Assembly: GCF_000282455.1 (NCBI RefSeq)
Contig: NZ_AKJG01000047.1
Location: forward strand, 1 to 64,000
Source: Pseudomonas sp. GM74
Lineage (GTDB): Bacteria > Pseudomonadota > Gammaproteobacteria > Pseudomonadales > Pseudomonadaceae
Direction of reading: 5' to 3'
Length of the DNA stretch: 64,000 nucleotides
The first letter of the stretch is position 1. Every line of letters starts with the position of its first letter. Position numbers and translations under genes: made by a program. The notes beneath the pieces were generated by a model, which saw only the letters and a program-made list of their open reading frames with translations, made no database searches and was not told where the DNA came from. Of the stretch, positions 8,035-17,839 are shown piece after piece.

Positions 8035-9807
8035 TCAGATTCCTTGTTCGCTGAGCCATAGGTTGAGGGCCGCCAGTTGCCACAGCTTCGAGCCGCGCAA
8101 TGGTGTCAATTGCCCCTGCGGATCAGTCAGTAGACGGTCGAGCATCGCGGGGTTGAACAGGCCGCGATCCTGGCCGGGATCGAGCAGCAGCTCGCGCACC
8201 CACTCCAGCGTATCGCCTTGCAAATGCTTGAGGCCCGGCACCGGGAAGTAACCTTTCTTGCGGTCGATCACTTCGCTGGGAATCACTTGTCGCGCCGCTT
8301 CTTTCAAGACTTGCTTGCCGCCGTCCGGCAGTTTGAAACGCCCCGGAATCCGTGCCGACAGCTCCACCAGGCGGTAATCGAGAAACGGCGTGCGCGCTTC
8401 CAGGCCCCAGGCCATGGTCATGTTGTCGACCCGCTTGACCGGGTCGTCCACCAGCATCACCGTGCTGTCCAGACGCAAGGCCTTGTCCACCGCCGCATCG
8501 GCACCAGGCAGGGCGAAGTGGGCTTTGACGAAGTCACCGGCGGCGTCATTGGCGGTCAGCCATTTCGGTTGCACGGTGGCGGCGTAGTCATCGTAACTGC
8601 GGTCGAAAAACGCCTCGCGGTACGCGGCATACGGATCACTCGCGCCATCCACTTGCGGATACCAGTGGTAACCGGCGAACAGTTCATCGGCGCCCTGGCC
8701 GCTTTGTACCACCTTGCAGTGTTTGGCCACTTCCCGGGACAACAGGTAGAAGGCGATGCAGTCATGGCTGACCATCGGCTCGCTCATGGCGCGGAACGCG
8801 GCGGGCAGTTGTTCGATGATTTCCTTTTCGTCGATGCGCAGTTGATGGTGCTGCGTGTCGTAGTGCCGGGCGATCAGGTCCGAATACTGGAACTCGTCCC
8901 CACGCTCGCCGCCGGCATCCTGAAAGCCGATGGAGAAGGTCGACAGATTGTCCACGCCGACTTCCCGCAACAGGCCCACCAGCAGGCTTGAATCGACACC
9001 GCCCGATAGCAGCACGCCGACATCCACTGCCGCGCGTTGGCGGATGGCGACCGCTTCGCGGGTACTGTCGAGCACACGGTCGCGCCAGTCTTCGAGGGTC
9101 AGATCCGTCTCATCGGGGTGAGGGCCATAGGGCAGGGTCCACCAGGTTTTCTGCTCGGTGCGGCCATTGGCTTCGATGCGCATCCAGGTGGCCGGCGGCA
9201 GTTTTTCAATGCCCGCCAGCAAGGTGCGCGGTGCCGGGACCACAGCGTGGAAATTCAGGTAGTGATTGAGCGCCACGGGATCGAGGATCGGGTTGATGTC
9301 GCCGCCCTTGAGCAATGCCGGCAGAGTCGAGGCGAAGCGCAGGCGCTGGCCGGTGCGCGACAGGTACAGCGGTTTCACGCCGAGACGGTCGCGGGCGATG
9401 AACAGGCGTTGGGCATCGCGCTCCCAGATGGCAAAGGCAAACATGCCATTGAGTTTCGGTAGCAAGGCCTCGCCCCAGGCGTGATAGCCCTTGAGCAACA
9501 CTTCGGTGTCGCCACCGGAATAGAAGGCGTAACCCAGGCTTTCAAGCTCGGCGCGCAGCTCCGGAAAGTTGTAGATCGCCCCGTTGAAGGCCAGGGACAA
9601 ACCCAGTTGCGGATCTATCATCGGCTGCGCCGAGCCGTCCGACAGGTCCATGATTTTCAGGCGCCGGTGGCCCAGGGCAATCGGTCCCTGGCTATGAAAA
9701 CCCCAGGCGTCGGGGCCGCGAGGGGCCAGGTGATGGGTGATTCGTTCAATGGCTGCAAGGTCTGCAGGTTGATGATCAAAACGTAACTCGCCAGCTAATC
9801 CGCACAT
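8035..9807 (-). CDS. asnO: N-acetylglutaminylglutamine amidotransferase (asparagine synthase-like)
   Basis: This 590-residue protein has an N-terminal glutaminase domain starting with the catalytic Cys2 (MCGLAGELRF). The C-terminal synthetase domain carries the pyrophosphatase loop LLSGGVDSSLLVG (about residues 268-280). It is the AsnB fold, but its position directly before ngg identifies it as the amidase-type partner that converts N-acetylglutaminylglutamine to the terminal amide. It is the first gene of the operon. The ribosome-binding site TAAGGA six bases before the ATG lies within one arm of a long inverted repeat (9813-9896), so expression may be controlled at translation. Confidence 0.92.
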   Translation of the reverse strand: MCGLAGELRFDHQPADLAAIERITHHLAPRGPDAWGFHSQGPIALGHRRLKIMDLSDGSAQPMIDPQLGLSLAFNGAIYNFPELRAELESLGYAFYSGGDTEVLLKGYHAWGEALLPKLNGMFAFAIWERDAQRLFIARDRLGVKPLYLSRTGQRLRFASTLPALLKGGDINPILDPVALNHYLNFHAVVPAPRTLLAGIEKLPPATWMRIEANGRTEQKTWWTLPYGPHPDETDLTLEDWRDRVLDSTREAVAIRQRAAVDVGVLLSGGVDSSLLVGLLREVGVDNLSTFSIGFQDAGGERGDEFQYSDLIARHYDTQHHQLRIDEKEIIEQLPAAFRAMSEPMVSHDCIAFYLLSREVAKHCKVVQSGQGADELFAGYHWYPQVDGASDPYAAYREAFFDRSYDDYAATVQPKWLTANDAAGDFVKAHFALPGADAAVDKALRLDSTVMLVDDPVKRVDNMTMAWGLEARTPFLDYRLVELSARIPGRFKLPDGGKQVLKEAARQVIPSEVIDRKKGYFPVPGLKHLQGDTLEWVRELLLDPGQDRGLFNPAMLDRLLTDPQGQLTPLRGSKLWQLAALNLWLSEQGI

Positions 9808-9812
9808 ATATT

Positions 9813-9896
9813 CCTTACCGGTTTTTCCGTTGGGGAGGGTCGATCGATACCGCGCCGAAACAGCGGGTACTCAGAAAGTGACCCTCCTCGGTAAGG
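9813..9896 (-). promoter_or_regulatory. Structured leader that can sequester the asnO ribosome-binding site
   Basis: Read on the minus strand, the leader contains CCTTACCG-A-GGAGGGTC, a loop of about 38 bases, GACCCTCC, a 13-base bulge and CGGTAAGG. Both eight-base blocks pair perfectly, and the last one contains the asnO ribosome-binding site. The loop itself holds a smaller stem between TACCCGC and GCGCGGTA. The pairing is visible in the sequence; an osmotic, ionic or thermal switch function is an inference. Confidence 0.5.
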
Positions 9897-9910
9897 GGAG
9901 TTTTAGATCA

Positions 9911-10024
9911 ATGAGTTATATGCGCGACAGACCACGGCCGAGTCCCCCCCGTGAGGGCGACTTCGGCTACCGTATCGACTACTTGCCGCGGATAAGACGC
10001 CGCAAGGCAAACCGATTGGGATGA
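9911..10024 (+). CDS. Possible 37-residue basic peptide
   Basis: An ATG reading frame (MSYMRDRPRPSPPREGDFGY and on) follows AAGGGGAG at ten bases and ends inside the 3' end of the opposite-strand mnmC gene. The product would be rich in Arg and Pro. There is no family I recognise, and the frame may be chance in GC-rich DNA, so this is a candidate only. Confidence 0.2.
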   Translation: MSYMRDRPRPSPPREGDFGYRIDYLPRIRRRKANRLG

Positions 10025-11958
10025 CAGGCTTCGGCCACGCTTCTGGGCAACGGCAGGGGTTCGTTGTCCAGCCAGGCTGCCAGCAGTTCTCCGGACAGCG
10101 GCGCGGTGATCAGGCCGCGCGAGCCGTGACCGCTGTTGATGTACAAACCGTCAAGCCATGGGCATTCGACATCCGGCACCTGCCGGGCGTCCTTGCCCAG
10201 TGCCGCATACGCCTGAGTGAACGCCTGGGTGTCGGCCAACGGGCCGACGATCGGCAGGTAGTCGGGGCTGGTGCAGCGAAATGCAGCGCGCCCCCGGAGA
10301 CTTTCAGGCGCAAGTTTATCGGCCTGTAAACGCTCCACCAGATCGTGGGAAATCTCTTCGAGCATGGCCATGTTACCCAGGTGTTCTGCCGTGGTCGGCG
10401 TCAGGTCATCGCTCTTGAAATCGAAACTGGCCCCCAGGGTGTGTTCGCCCAAACGGGCAGGGGCGACATAGCCTTCGGCACACACCACGGTGCTCAGGGC
10501 CTGGCTTTGCGGCGTCTGCGCCAGGCGGGTGATTTGCCCGCGAATGCGCTTGAGCGGCAACTCGGCGCTCTCGGGGAAACGCTGGATTTCAGCCGCACCG
10601 GCGAGCACCACCACAGGTGCTTCGGCAAGCAAGCGTTCGCCGTCCCAGGCTTGCCACTGGCCCTCAATCTTGCGCAGTTGCAGCGCATCGTGATGGGTGA
10701 GCAATTGAATCTGTGGATGTGCAGCCTGCCATTGACACAGCGCCGGTGGGTGGACCCAGCCGCCTTCGGGATAGAACAGGCCGCCGTGTGCCAGCCCGAT
10801 ACCGGCCACGGCCTGTGCCTCGGGTTGATTCAGCAGGTGCAGCAGGTCCGCTGGAAACGCCGCGGCCAATTGCGCCTGACGTTCGGCTTCCTTGGCATTG
10901 AAGGCCAGTTGCAACACGCCGCAATCGTCCCAGTCGCGGCCCCGTTGCAAGTGTTCGAGCAGGCGTCGGGTGTAGCCGAACCCACTGACGATCATTTGCG
11001 ACAGCGCCGTGCCGTGGGCGGATAACTTCAGGTAGAGCACGCCCTGCGGGTTGCCCGAGGCTTCCTGGGCGATGGCGTCGTGGCGCTCCAGCAAAGTCAC
11101 TTGCCAGCCCCGCGCGGCGAGGCTGGCGGCACTGGCACAACCGGCCAGCCCTGCGCCGATTACCAGCGCCCGGCGTTCGTCGCTCGGCGGTGCCGGTCGG
11201 GCAAACCAGGGTTTGTCGGGCGCCGGGACGGGCACGTCCTGGGGCCAGCCGAGGAACTCGCCGCGCAGAATTTCCCATTTATGGCCGATGCCGGGGGTGC
11301 GTTTCATCTTGAAACCGGCGGCGTTGAGCAGGCGCCGCACCCAGCCGGTGCTGGTGAAGGTGCTGATGGATGCACCGGGGGCGGCCAGGCGAGCCAGTTC
11401 GGCAAACAGCTCGGCGGTCCACATGTCGGGGTTCTTCGCCGGAGCGAAACCGTCGAGGAACCAGGCGTCGATTCGGGCATCGAGTTGCGGCAGTTGCTCC
11501 AGTGCATCGCCGATCAGCAGCGTCAGGGTCACGCGGCCGTGGTCCAGCGTCAGGCGCTGAAAGCCCTGATGGATGGCCACGTATTGCTCAAGCAGTTGAT
11601 CGGCAAACACCTTGAGTTCCGGCCACAGCGCCAGGGCCCGTTGCAAGTCGTCGTGGCTCAACGGGTACTTCTCGACGCTGACAAAATGCAGCCGCGCACC
11701 GGCCGCGGCGTGTTGCTCGAATACCTGCCAGGCGCACAAGAAATTCAGCCCGGTGCCGAACCCGGTTTCCCCGATGACCAGCCGCCCGCCATCGGGCAAG
11801 GCCGCAAAGCGTTCCGCCAGACGGTTCTGCTCAATAAAGACATAGCGGGTTTCGTCCAGCCCCGACTGGTCGGAGAAATACACATCGTCGAACACTCGCG
11901 AATACGGGCGACCTTGGTCGTCCCAGTCGAGCTGGGCGTGGGGCAATACAGGTTTCAT
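9979..11958 (-). CDS. mnmC: MnmC bifunctional tRNA wobble-uridine modification enzyme
   Basis: This 659-residue protein has an N-terminal SAM-dependent methyltransferase domain (about 1-240, with GETGFGTGLNFLCAW). Its C-terminal FAD-dependent oxidoreductase domain (about 260-640) has the dinucleotide-binding motif VIGAGLAGCASAASLAARG. MnmC removes the carboxymethyl group from cmnm5s2U34 and remethylates the amine to give mnm5s2U34 in tRNAs. Both halves look intact and the length is that of E. coli MnmC. It is a single gene, divergent from the polyphosphate kinase gene. Confidence 0.95.
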   Translation of the reverse strand: MKPVLPHAQLDWDDQGRPYSRVFDDVYFSDQSGLDETRYVFIEQNRLAERFAALPDGGRLVIGETGFGTGLNFLCAWQVFEQHAAAGARLHFVSVEKYPLSHDDLQRALALWPELKVFADQLLEQYVAIHQGFQRLTLDHGRVTLTLLIGDALEQLPQLDARIDAWFLDGFAPAKNPDMWTAELFAELARLAAPGASISTFTSTGWVRRLLNAAGFKMKRTPGIGHKWEILRGEFLGWPQDVPVPAPDKPWFARPAPPSDERRALVIGAGLAGCASAASLAARGWQVTLLERHDAIAQEASGNPQGVLYLKLSAHGTALSQMIVSGFGYTRRLLEHLQRGRDWDDCGVLQLAFNAKEAERQAQLAAAFPADLLHLLNQPEAQAVAGIGLAHGGLFYPEGGWVHPPALCQWQAAHPQIQLLTHHDALQLRKIEGQWQAWDGERLLAEAPVVVLAGAAEIQRFPESAELPLKRIRGQITRLAQTPQSQALSTVVCAEGYVAPARLGEHTLGASFDFKSDDLTPTTAEHLGNMAMLEEISHDLVERLQADKLAPESLRGRAAFRCTSPDYLPIVGPLADTQAFTQAYAALGKDARQVPDVECPWLDGLYINSGHGSRGLITAPLSGELLAAWLDNEPLPLPRSVAEACHPNRFALRRLIRGK

Positions 11959-12111
11959 GGCAGGCTCGGCAACGGCAAGGCTGCCATTCTAGCCGATCGA
12001 CGGCGTGGTGCTTGATCCGTGGCAAGGTATGCATTGGCCGAGACCGGGAGAATCTCTGCTGGCCTTCAGTTCAATCCGCTAGTCTTGCTCACATCTGGAA
12101 GGGAGCCGCTC

Positions 12112-13632
12112 ATGTTTGAATCCGCCGAAATCGATCACGCCATCGACAAAGAAACCTACGACGCCGAAATCCCGGCACTGCGCGAAGCGTTGCTCGAAGC
12201 GCAATTCGAATTGCAGCAGCAACGCCGCTTCCCGGTGATCATTTTGATCAATGGCATCGAAGGTGCCGGCAAGGGTGAGACGATCAAGGTGCTCAACGAG
12301 TGGATGGACCCGCGCTTGATCGAGGTCCGCACCTTCGATCAGCAAACCGACGAAGAGCTGGCACGGCCACCGGCCTGGCGGTACTGGCGGATGCTTCCGG
12401 CCAAGGGCCGCATGGGGATTTTCTTCGGCAACTGGTACAGCCAGATGCTGCAGGGACGGGTCCATGGCGAGTTCAAGGACCCCCGGCTCGACCAGGCGAT
12501 CAACGGGGCCGAGCGCCTGGAAAAAATGCTCTGTGACGAAGGTGCGCTGATCTTCAAGTTCTGGTTCCACCTCTCCAAGAAGCAAATGAAGGCGCGCCTC
12601 AAGGCATTGGCCGACGACCCGCTGCACAGCTGGCGCATCAGCCCGCTGGACTGGCAGCAGTCGCAAACCTACGACCGCTTCGTGAAGTACGGTGAGCGGG
12701 TCTTGCGCCGCACCAGTCGCGACTATGCACCCTGGCATGTGATCGCCGGGGCGGATGCCCATTATCGCAACCTGGCCGTGGGGCGGATTCTGCTGGCGGG
12801 CCTGCATGGCGCATTGAAGCGGCCGACGATCCATCCTGAAAAGGTCAGCGCCGCGCCAGTGTTCCCCAGTGTCGATCAAGTGAATTTGCTCGACAGCCTG
12901 GACCTGGCCCTGCACCTGGACAAGGAAGATTACGAAGAACAGCTGATCACCGAGCAGGCGCGGTTTTCCGGGCTGATGCGTGACAAACGCATGCGCCGGC
13001 ACGCACTGGTGGCGGTATTCGAGGGCAACGACGCGGCCGGCAAGGGCGGGGCGATCCGCCGGGTAGCGGCGGCACTGGACCCACGTCAGTACAGCATCGT
13101 ACCGATTGCCGCACCCACCGAAGAAGAACGGGCGCAACCGTATCTGTGGCGCTTCTGGCGGCACCTGCCGGCCCGGGGCAAGTTCACCGTATTCGACCGC
13201 TCCTGGTATGGCCGGGTGTTGGTGGAGCGCATCGAAGGTTTTTGCAGCCCGGCGGACTGGCTGCGTGCCTACGGTGAAATCAACGATTTCGAAGAACAGC
13301 TCACCGACGCCAGTGTGATCGTGGTCAAGTTCTGGCTGTCCATCGACAAACAGACGCAACTGGAGCGCTTCGAAGAGCGCGAGAAGATTCCCTTCAAGCG
13401 CTTCAAGATCACTGAAGACGACTGGCGCAACCGTGAAAAATGGGATGACTATCGCGCGGCGGTCGGCGACATGGTCGACCGTACCAGCACCGAGATTGCG
13501 CCATGGACCCTGGTGGAAGCCAACGACAAGCGCTGGGCACGGGTCAAGGTGCTGCGCACCATCAACCGGGCATTGGAAGAAGCGTTCGAAAAATCCGACC
13601 AGCATGAAGGCAAGCGTAAGGACAAGGATTGA
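12112..13632 (+). CDS. pap: Polyphosphate:AMP phosphotransferase (two fused PPK2 domains)
   Basis: This 506-residue protein is a tandem of two PPK2 kinase domains, each with its own P-loop: GIEGAGKGE (residues 48-56) and EGNDAAGKGG (304-313). In the PPK2 class with two domains, only the second P-loop half is thought to be catalytic, and the enzyme makes ADP from AMP with polyphosphate as donor. The start at 12112 follows GGAAGGGAG; the longer frame upstream has no homologous residues. It is cytoplasmic and transcribed alone or with the downstream thiolase. Confidence 0.9.
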   Translation: MFESAEIDHAIDKETYDAEIPALREALLEAQFELQQQRRFPVIILINGIEGAGKGETIKVLNEWMDPRLIEVRTFDQQTDEELARPPAWRYWRMLPAKGRMGIFFGNWYSQMLQGRVHGEFKDPRLDQAINGAERLEKMLCDEGALIFKFWFHLSKKQMKARLKALADDPLHSWRISPLDWQQSQTYDRFVKYGERVLRRTSRDYAPWHVIAGADAHYRNLAVGRILLAGLHGALKRPTIHPEKVSAAPVFPSVDQVNLLDSLDLALHLDKEDYEEQLITEQARFSGLMRDKRMRRHALVAVFEGNDAAGKGGAIRRVAAALDPRQYSIVPIAAPTEEERAQPYLWRFWRHLPARGKFTVFDRSWYGRVLVERIEGFCSPADWLRAYGEINDFEEQLTDASVIVVKFWLSIDKQTQLERFEEREKIPFKRFKITEDDWRNREKWDDYRAAVGDMVDRTSTEIAPWTLVEANDKRWARVKVLRTINRALEEAFEKSDQHEGKRKDKD

Positions 13633-13734
13633 AGCGATGGTTACGCATACGCGAGGTGAATGATTGTCGCGGTCGGTGAAGGGCTGGACTTATGCTCGGT
13701 CCACTCTCAACCGATAACAACAATGAGGTATGCC

Positions 13735-14919
13735 ATGCGTGAAGTGGTGATCGTCGACAGCGTGCGGACCGGCCTGGCCAAATCCTTTCGCGGCAAATTC
13801 AACATGACCCGCCCGGACGACATGGCGGCACACTGTGTCGATGCCCTGTTGGCGCGCACCGGTATCGATCCGGCGAGCGTCGAGGACTGCATCGTCGGTG
13901 CGGGCTCCAATGAGGGCGCCCAGGGTTTCAATATCGGTCGCAACGTCGCGGTGCTCTCGCGCCTGGGTATCGGCACGGCCGGCATGACCCTCAATCGGTT
14001 CTGTTCCTCGGGCTTGCAGGCGATCGCCATTGCCGCCAACCAGATCGCTTCGGGTTGCAGCGACATCATCGTCGCCGGCGGTGTCGAGTCCATCAGCCTG
14101 ACCATGAAGAGCGTCAACACCGACAACCTGATCAACCCACTGCTCAAGGAGCAGGTGCCGGGCATCTATTTCCCGATGGGCCAGACTGCTGAAATCGTCG
14201 CGCGTCGGTACAACGTCAGTCGCCAAGAGCAGGACCTCTACGCGCTGCAAAGCCAGCAACGTACCGCAGAGGCTCAGGCCGCCGGGTTGTTCACCGACGA
14301 AATCGTGCCGATGGCGGTGAAGTATCGCGTTGAAGACAAGGCTACCGGTCAGGCAAAGATCCTCGACGGCATCGTCGACCGTGATGACTGCAACCGCCCG
14401 GACACCACCCTGGAAAGCCTGGCCGGATTGAAACCGGTGTTCGCCGAAGATGGCTCGGTCACGGCGGGCAACTCTTCGCAGCTGTCCGACGGCGCGTCCA
14501 TGACCTTGGTGATGAGCCTGGAGAAAGCGCTGGAACTGGGGCTCAAGCCGAAAGCGTTCTTCCGCGGGTTTACCGTGGCCGGTTGCGCGCCGGACGAAAT
14601 GGGCATCGGCCCGGTGTTTTCGGTACCGAAACTGCTCAAGGCCAAAGGCTTGCGGGTTGACGACGTCGACCTGTGGGAACTCAACGAAGCGTTCGCCTCG
14701 CAGTGCCTGTACAGCCGCAACCGCCTGGAAATCGACAACGCCCGGTACAACGTCAACGGCGGCTCGATTTCCATCGGTCACCCGTTCGGCATGACTGGCT
14801 CGCGTCAGGTCGGGCATCTGGTTCGTGAGTTGCAGCGACGCAATCTGCGTTACGGCATCGTCACCATGTGCGTGGGGGGCGGGATGGGGGCGACCGGGCT
14901 GTTCGAAGCGGTGCGCTAG
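13735..14919 (+). CDS. Thiolase (acetyl-CoA C-acyltransferase family)
   Basis: This 394-residue thiolase has a complete catalytic triad: Cys90 in NRFCSSGLQ, His349 in SIGHPFGMTG and Cys379 in TMCVGGGMGATG. It may act in beta-oxidation (FadA/FadI type) or in acetoacetyl-CoA formation. No partner hydratase or dehydrogenase gene lies nearby, so the direction and chain length cannot be told. Of two neighbouring in-frame ATGs (13723 and 13735) the second is preceded by GAGGT at four bases and gives the family-typical N-terminus MREVVIVDSVRT. Confidence 0.9.
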   Translation: MREVVIVDSVRTGLAKSFRGKFNMTRPDDMAAHCVDALLARTGIDPASVEDCIVGAGSNEGAQGFNIGRNVAVLSRLGIGTAGMTLNRFCSSGLQAIAIAANQIASGCSDIIVAGGVESISLTMKSVNTDNLINPLLKEQVPGIYFPMGQTAEIVARRYNVSRQEQDLYALQSQQRTAEAQAAGLFTDEIVPMAVKYRVEDKATGQAKILDGIVDRDDCNRPDTTLESLAGLKPVFAEDGSVTAGNSSQLSDGASMTLVMSLEKALELGLKPKAFFRGFTVAGCAPDEMGIGPVFSVPKLLKAKGLRVDDVDLWELNEAFASQCLYSRNRLEIDNARYNVNGGSISIGHPFGMTGSRQVGHLVRELQRRNLRYGIVTMCVGGGMGATGLFEAVR

Positions 14920-14950
14920 GCCTCGATATTTCTCGTTGTCAGTTAGATAG

Positions 14951-15025
14951 CCATCGCGAGCAAGCTCGCTCCCACAGGTTCTGTGGCGCCCAAAGAACCT
15001 GTGGGAGCGAGCTTGCTCGCGATGG
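14951..15025. repeat. REP inverted pair (REPIN)
   Basis: The arms CCATCGCGAGCAAGCTCGCT and so on, about 32 bases long and perfectly complementary out to AGAACCTG, surround an 11-base spacer. It follows the thiolase stop and could act as a transcript 3' end. Confidence 0.88.
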
Positions 15026-15163
15026 GCGCGCCACGGTCAAAAAACATCCCCCGGAGATTGCGACCCGCACAGTTTCATTCGCGGCCAGAAGGCAACTGTG
15101 CCTGTGTACGCCACAGCTCTGCGCCTAGAATGACGGCTCCTGTCAGTCGGCGTTGGGGTTCAC

Positions 15164-16123
15164 ATGCACATTTCATCGGGTCGCTGGGGTTACGGTCTGT
15201 TCCTGGCCTTATTGACCGCGTTGTTGTGGGGAATCCTGCCGATCAAGCTCAAGCAGGTATTGCTGGTGATGGACCCGGTGACGGTGACCTGGTTTCGCCT
15301 GATGGTGTCCGGAGGCTGCCTGTTCATTTACCTGGCGGCCACCAGGCGCCTGCCCAGCCGTAAGGTGCTCGGCCCTCGCGGTGGCTGGCTGGTGCTGATG
15401 GCAGTGCTCGGCCTGGTCGGTAACTATGTGTTGTATCTGATGGGCCTTGACCTGCTCAGCCCCGGCACCGCGCAACTGGTGGTGCAGATGGGCCCGATCA
15501 TGCTGCTGATTGCCAGTCTGTTTGTGTTCAAGGAGCGTTTCAGCCTGGGGCAGGGGATTGGCCTGCTGGTGCTGCTGATCGGCTTTGCGCTGTTTTTCAA
15601 CCAGCGCTTGAGTGAGTTGCTCACGTCGCTGACCGACTACACCGCCGGTGTGTTGCTGGTGTTGCTGGCGTCCACGGTCTGGACCTTCTATGCCCTGGGG
15701 CAGAAGCAGTTGCTGACGGTGTGGAATTCGCTGCAGGTGATGATGGTGATCTACCTGTTTTGCGCATTGTTGTTGACGCCGTGGGTGCATCCGCTCGAAG
15801 CGTTGCAATTGAACCCCATGCAGGGTTGGTTGCTGCTGGCGTGCTGCCTCAACACCCTGATTGCCTATGGCGCGTTTGCCGAGGCCCTGGCCCATTGGGA
15901 AGCCTCCCGGGTCAGCGCGACGCTGGCGATCACGCCGTTGGTGACTTTTGCTGCGGTTGCCATGGCTGCGTGGTTGTGGCCCGACTATGTGCATGCCGAG
16001 ACGATCAATGGCCTGGGGTATGGCGGCGCGGTGCTGGTGGTGCTGGGTTCGGCATTGGTGGCGTTGGGGCCTTCGTTGATTGCCGGGTTGAAGGCTCGCA
16101 AAGTAAGGATGGCGGCCAGTTAG
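15164..16123 (+). CDS. EamA/DMT family transporter
   Basis: This 319-residue protein has ten predicted membrane helices arranged as two EamA repeats (first near residues 5-140, second near 155-300). It resembles RarD/YdcZ-type drug or metabolite exporters of the inner membrane. The substrate is unknown. A single-gene unit is likely: REPINs lie before and after it, and fumC converges from the other side. Confidence 0.85.
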   Translation: MHISSGRWGYGLFLALLTALLWGILPIKLKQVLLVMDPVTVTWFRLMVSGGCLFIYLAATRRLPSRKVLGPRGGWLVLMAVLGLVGNYVLYLMGLDLLSPGTAQLVVQMGPIMLLIASLFVFKERFSLGQGIGLLVLLIGFALFFNQRLSELLTSLTDYTAGVLLVLLASTVWTFYALGQKQLLTVWNSLQVMMVIYLFCALLLTPWVHPLEALQLNPMQGWLLLACCLNTLIAYGAFAEALAHWEASRVSATLAITPLVTFAAVAMAAWLWPDYVHAETINGLGYGGAVLVVLGSALVALGPSLIAGLKARKVRMAAS

Positions 16124-16137
16124 ACCGCGTTATCGTT

Positions 16138-16229
16138 CATCGCGAGCAAGCCCGCTCCCACAGGTTTTGCGTCGTTCATCAACTTTGTGAACGACGCAAA
16201 ACCTGTGGGAGCGTGGCTTGCCCGCGAAG
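16138..16229. repeat. REP inverted pair (REPIN)
   Basis: The arms are about 42 bases long and nearly perfect (TTCATCGCGAGCAAGCCCGC on the left). The inner part reads AGGTTTTGCGTCGTTCA and its complement. It lies between the convergent DMT transporter and fumC genes. Confidence 0.88.
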
Positions 16230-16253
16230 ACGGACTATCAGGCGCTACAGTAC

Positions 16254-17648
16254 TCAGCCCTTGGCCCCAGCCTCCAGCATGTTCTCCGGCCTCACCCACG
16301 CATCGAACTCTTCGTCAGTCAGATACCCGAGCTGCAACGCCGCCTCGCGCAAGGTCAGGCCTTCGCTGTAGGCCTTCTTGGCGATCTCCGCCGATTTGTC
16401 ATAGCCGATGTGCGGGTTGAGCGCCGTCACCAGCATCAGGCCACGCTCCAGGTGTTCAGCCATTTTTTCCGCATCCGGTTCCAGGCCTGCCACGCAGTGC
16501 TGCTGGAAGTTGCTGCAGCCATCAGCCAGCAAACGGATCGATTGCAGCAGGTTATGGATGATTACCGGTTTGAACACGTTGAGCTGCAGGTGGCCCTGAC
16601 TGGCGGCAAAGCCGATGGCGACGTCGTTGCCCAATACCTGGCAGGCCAGCATCGACAGCGCTTCGCACTGGGTCGGGTTGACCTTCCCTGGCATGATCGA
16701 ACTCCCCGGTTCATTGGCCGGTAGCCTGACTTCGGCGAAGCCTGCGCGCGGGCCGGAACCCAGCAGGCGCAGATCGTTGGCGATTTTCATCAGCGTCACG
16801 GCGAGGGTTTTCAGCGCGCCGGACAGCGTGGTCAGCGGCTCATGACCGGCCAGTGCGGCGAACTTGTTCGGCGCGGTGATAAACGGCAAACCGGAGAGGG
16901 CGGCCAATTCCGCGGCGATGGCTTCACCGAAGCCGTGGGGTGAGTTCAGCCCGGTGCCGACGGCGGTTCCACCCTGGGCCAGCTCGCAGACCGCGGGCAG
17001 TGCGCTGCGGATCGCCCGCTCGGCGTAATCGAGTTGTGCGATGAAGGCCGAGATTTCCTGACCGAAGCTGATCGGTGTCGCATCCATCATGTGGGTCCGG
17101 CCGGTCTTGACCAGTTTCATATGGCGGGCGGCCAGTTCGGCCAGCCCGCCGGTCAGTTCACTGATCGCCGGCAGCAAGTGCTGTTGCACCGCCTGGACGG
17201 CGGCGATATGCATGGCGGTGGGGAAGCAGTCGTTGGAGCTCTGGGAGCGATTGACGTGATCGTTTGGGTGCACCGGGGACTTGCCGCCACGGGGGTTGCC
17301 GGCCAGTTCGTTGGCGCGACCGGCGATCACTTCGTTGACGTTCATGTTGCTCTGGGTGCCGCTGCCGGTTTGCCAGACCACCAGCGGAAACTGGTCGTCG
17401 TGGTCGCCGGCGAGCACTTCGTCGGCTGCCTGCTCGATCAGGCGGGCGATATCGGCGGGTACGTCGCCGTTGCGATCATTGACCCGTGCCGCGGCTTTCT
17501 TGATCAGCGCCAGGGCATGCAACACGGCCAGCGGCATGCGTTCGTTGCCAATGGCGAAGTTGATCAGCGAGCGTTGCGTCTGAGCGCCCCAGTAGGCTTC
17601 ATCCGGGACTTCAACCTGGCCGAGGCTGTCGGTTTCGATACGGCTCAT
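16254..17648 (-). CDS. fumC: Fumarate hydratase, class II
   Basis: This 464-residue enzyme interconverts fumarate and malate in the TCA cycle as an oxygen-stable, iron-free tetramer. The fumarase/aspartase signature [11 protein letters not shown] is present (about residues 317-327), as are [13 protein letters not shown] near 100 and [10 protein letters not shown] near 185. The ATG at 17648 has AGGAG at the right distance, and the 43 extra codons upstream are not homologous. In pseudomonads FumC often backs up the iron-sulfur fumarase; no regulator site was identified here. Confidence 0.95.
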   Translation of the reverse strand: MSRIETDSLGQVEVPDEAYWGAQTQRSLINFAIGNERMPLAVLHALALIKKAAARVNDRNGDVPADIARLIEQAADEVLAGDHDDQFPLVVWQTGSGTQSNMNVNEVIAGRANELAGNPRGGKSPVHPNDHVNRSQSSNDCFPTAMHIAAVQAVQQHLLPAISELTGGLAELAARHMKLVKTGRTHMMDATPISFGQEISAFIAQLDYAERAIRSALPAVCELAQGGTAVGTGLNSPHGFGEAIAAELAALSGLPFITAPNKFAALAGHEPLTTLSGALKTLAVTLMKIANDLRLLGSGPRAGFAEVRLPANEPGSSIMPGKVNPTQCEALSMLACQVLGNDVAIGFAASQGHLQLNVFKPVIIHNLLQSIRLLADGCSNFQQHCVAGLEPDAEKMAEHLERGLMLVTALNPHIGYDKSAEIAKKAYSEGLTLREAALQLGYLTDEEFDAWVRPENMLEAGAKG

Positions 17649-17839
17649 CTTGCTCACTCCTGTAGGTCCGATTGCGCAGTTTAGGCCGTGATCGACGGCC
17701 GTGGTTCCATCAGTCTGAATTTGACCATTCAACCCCTCTAAATCAGTCGCGACAAGGCTTGGGGTTGAGCGACACACTTTTTTAGGCGCAGAATGGACGC
17801 CCTTGGGGTCTTACCTCGCCAGCTAGAAAAGGAAACTCG

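Noticed and set aside
12079..13605. 508-codon minus-strand frame across the polyphosphate kinase gene
   Set aside because: Shadow frame. The plus-strand frame has both P-loops and a ribosome-binding site.
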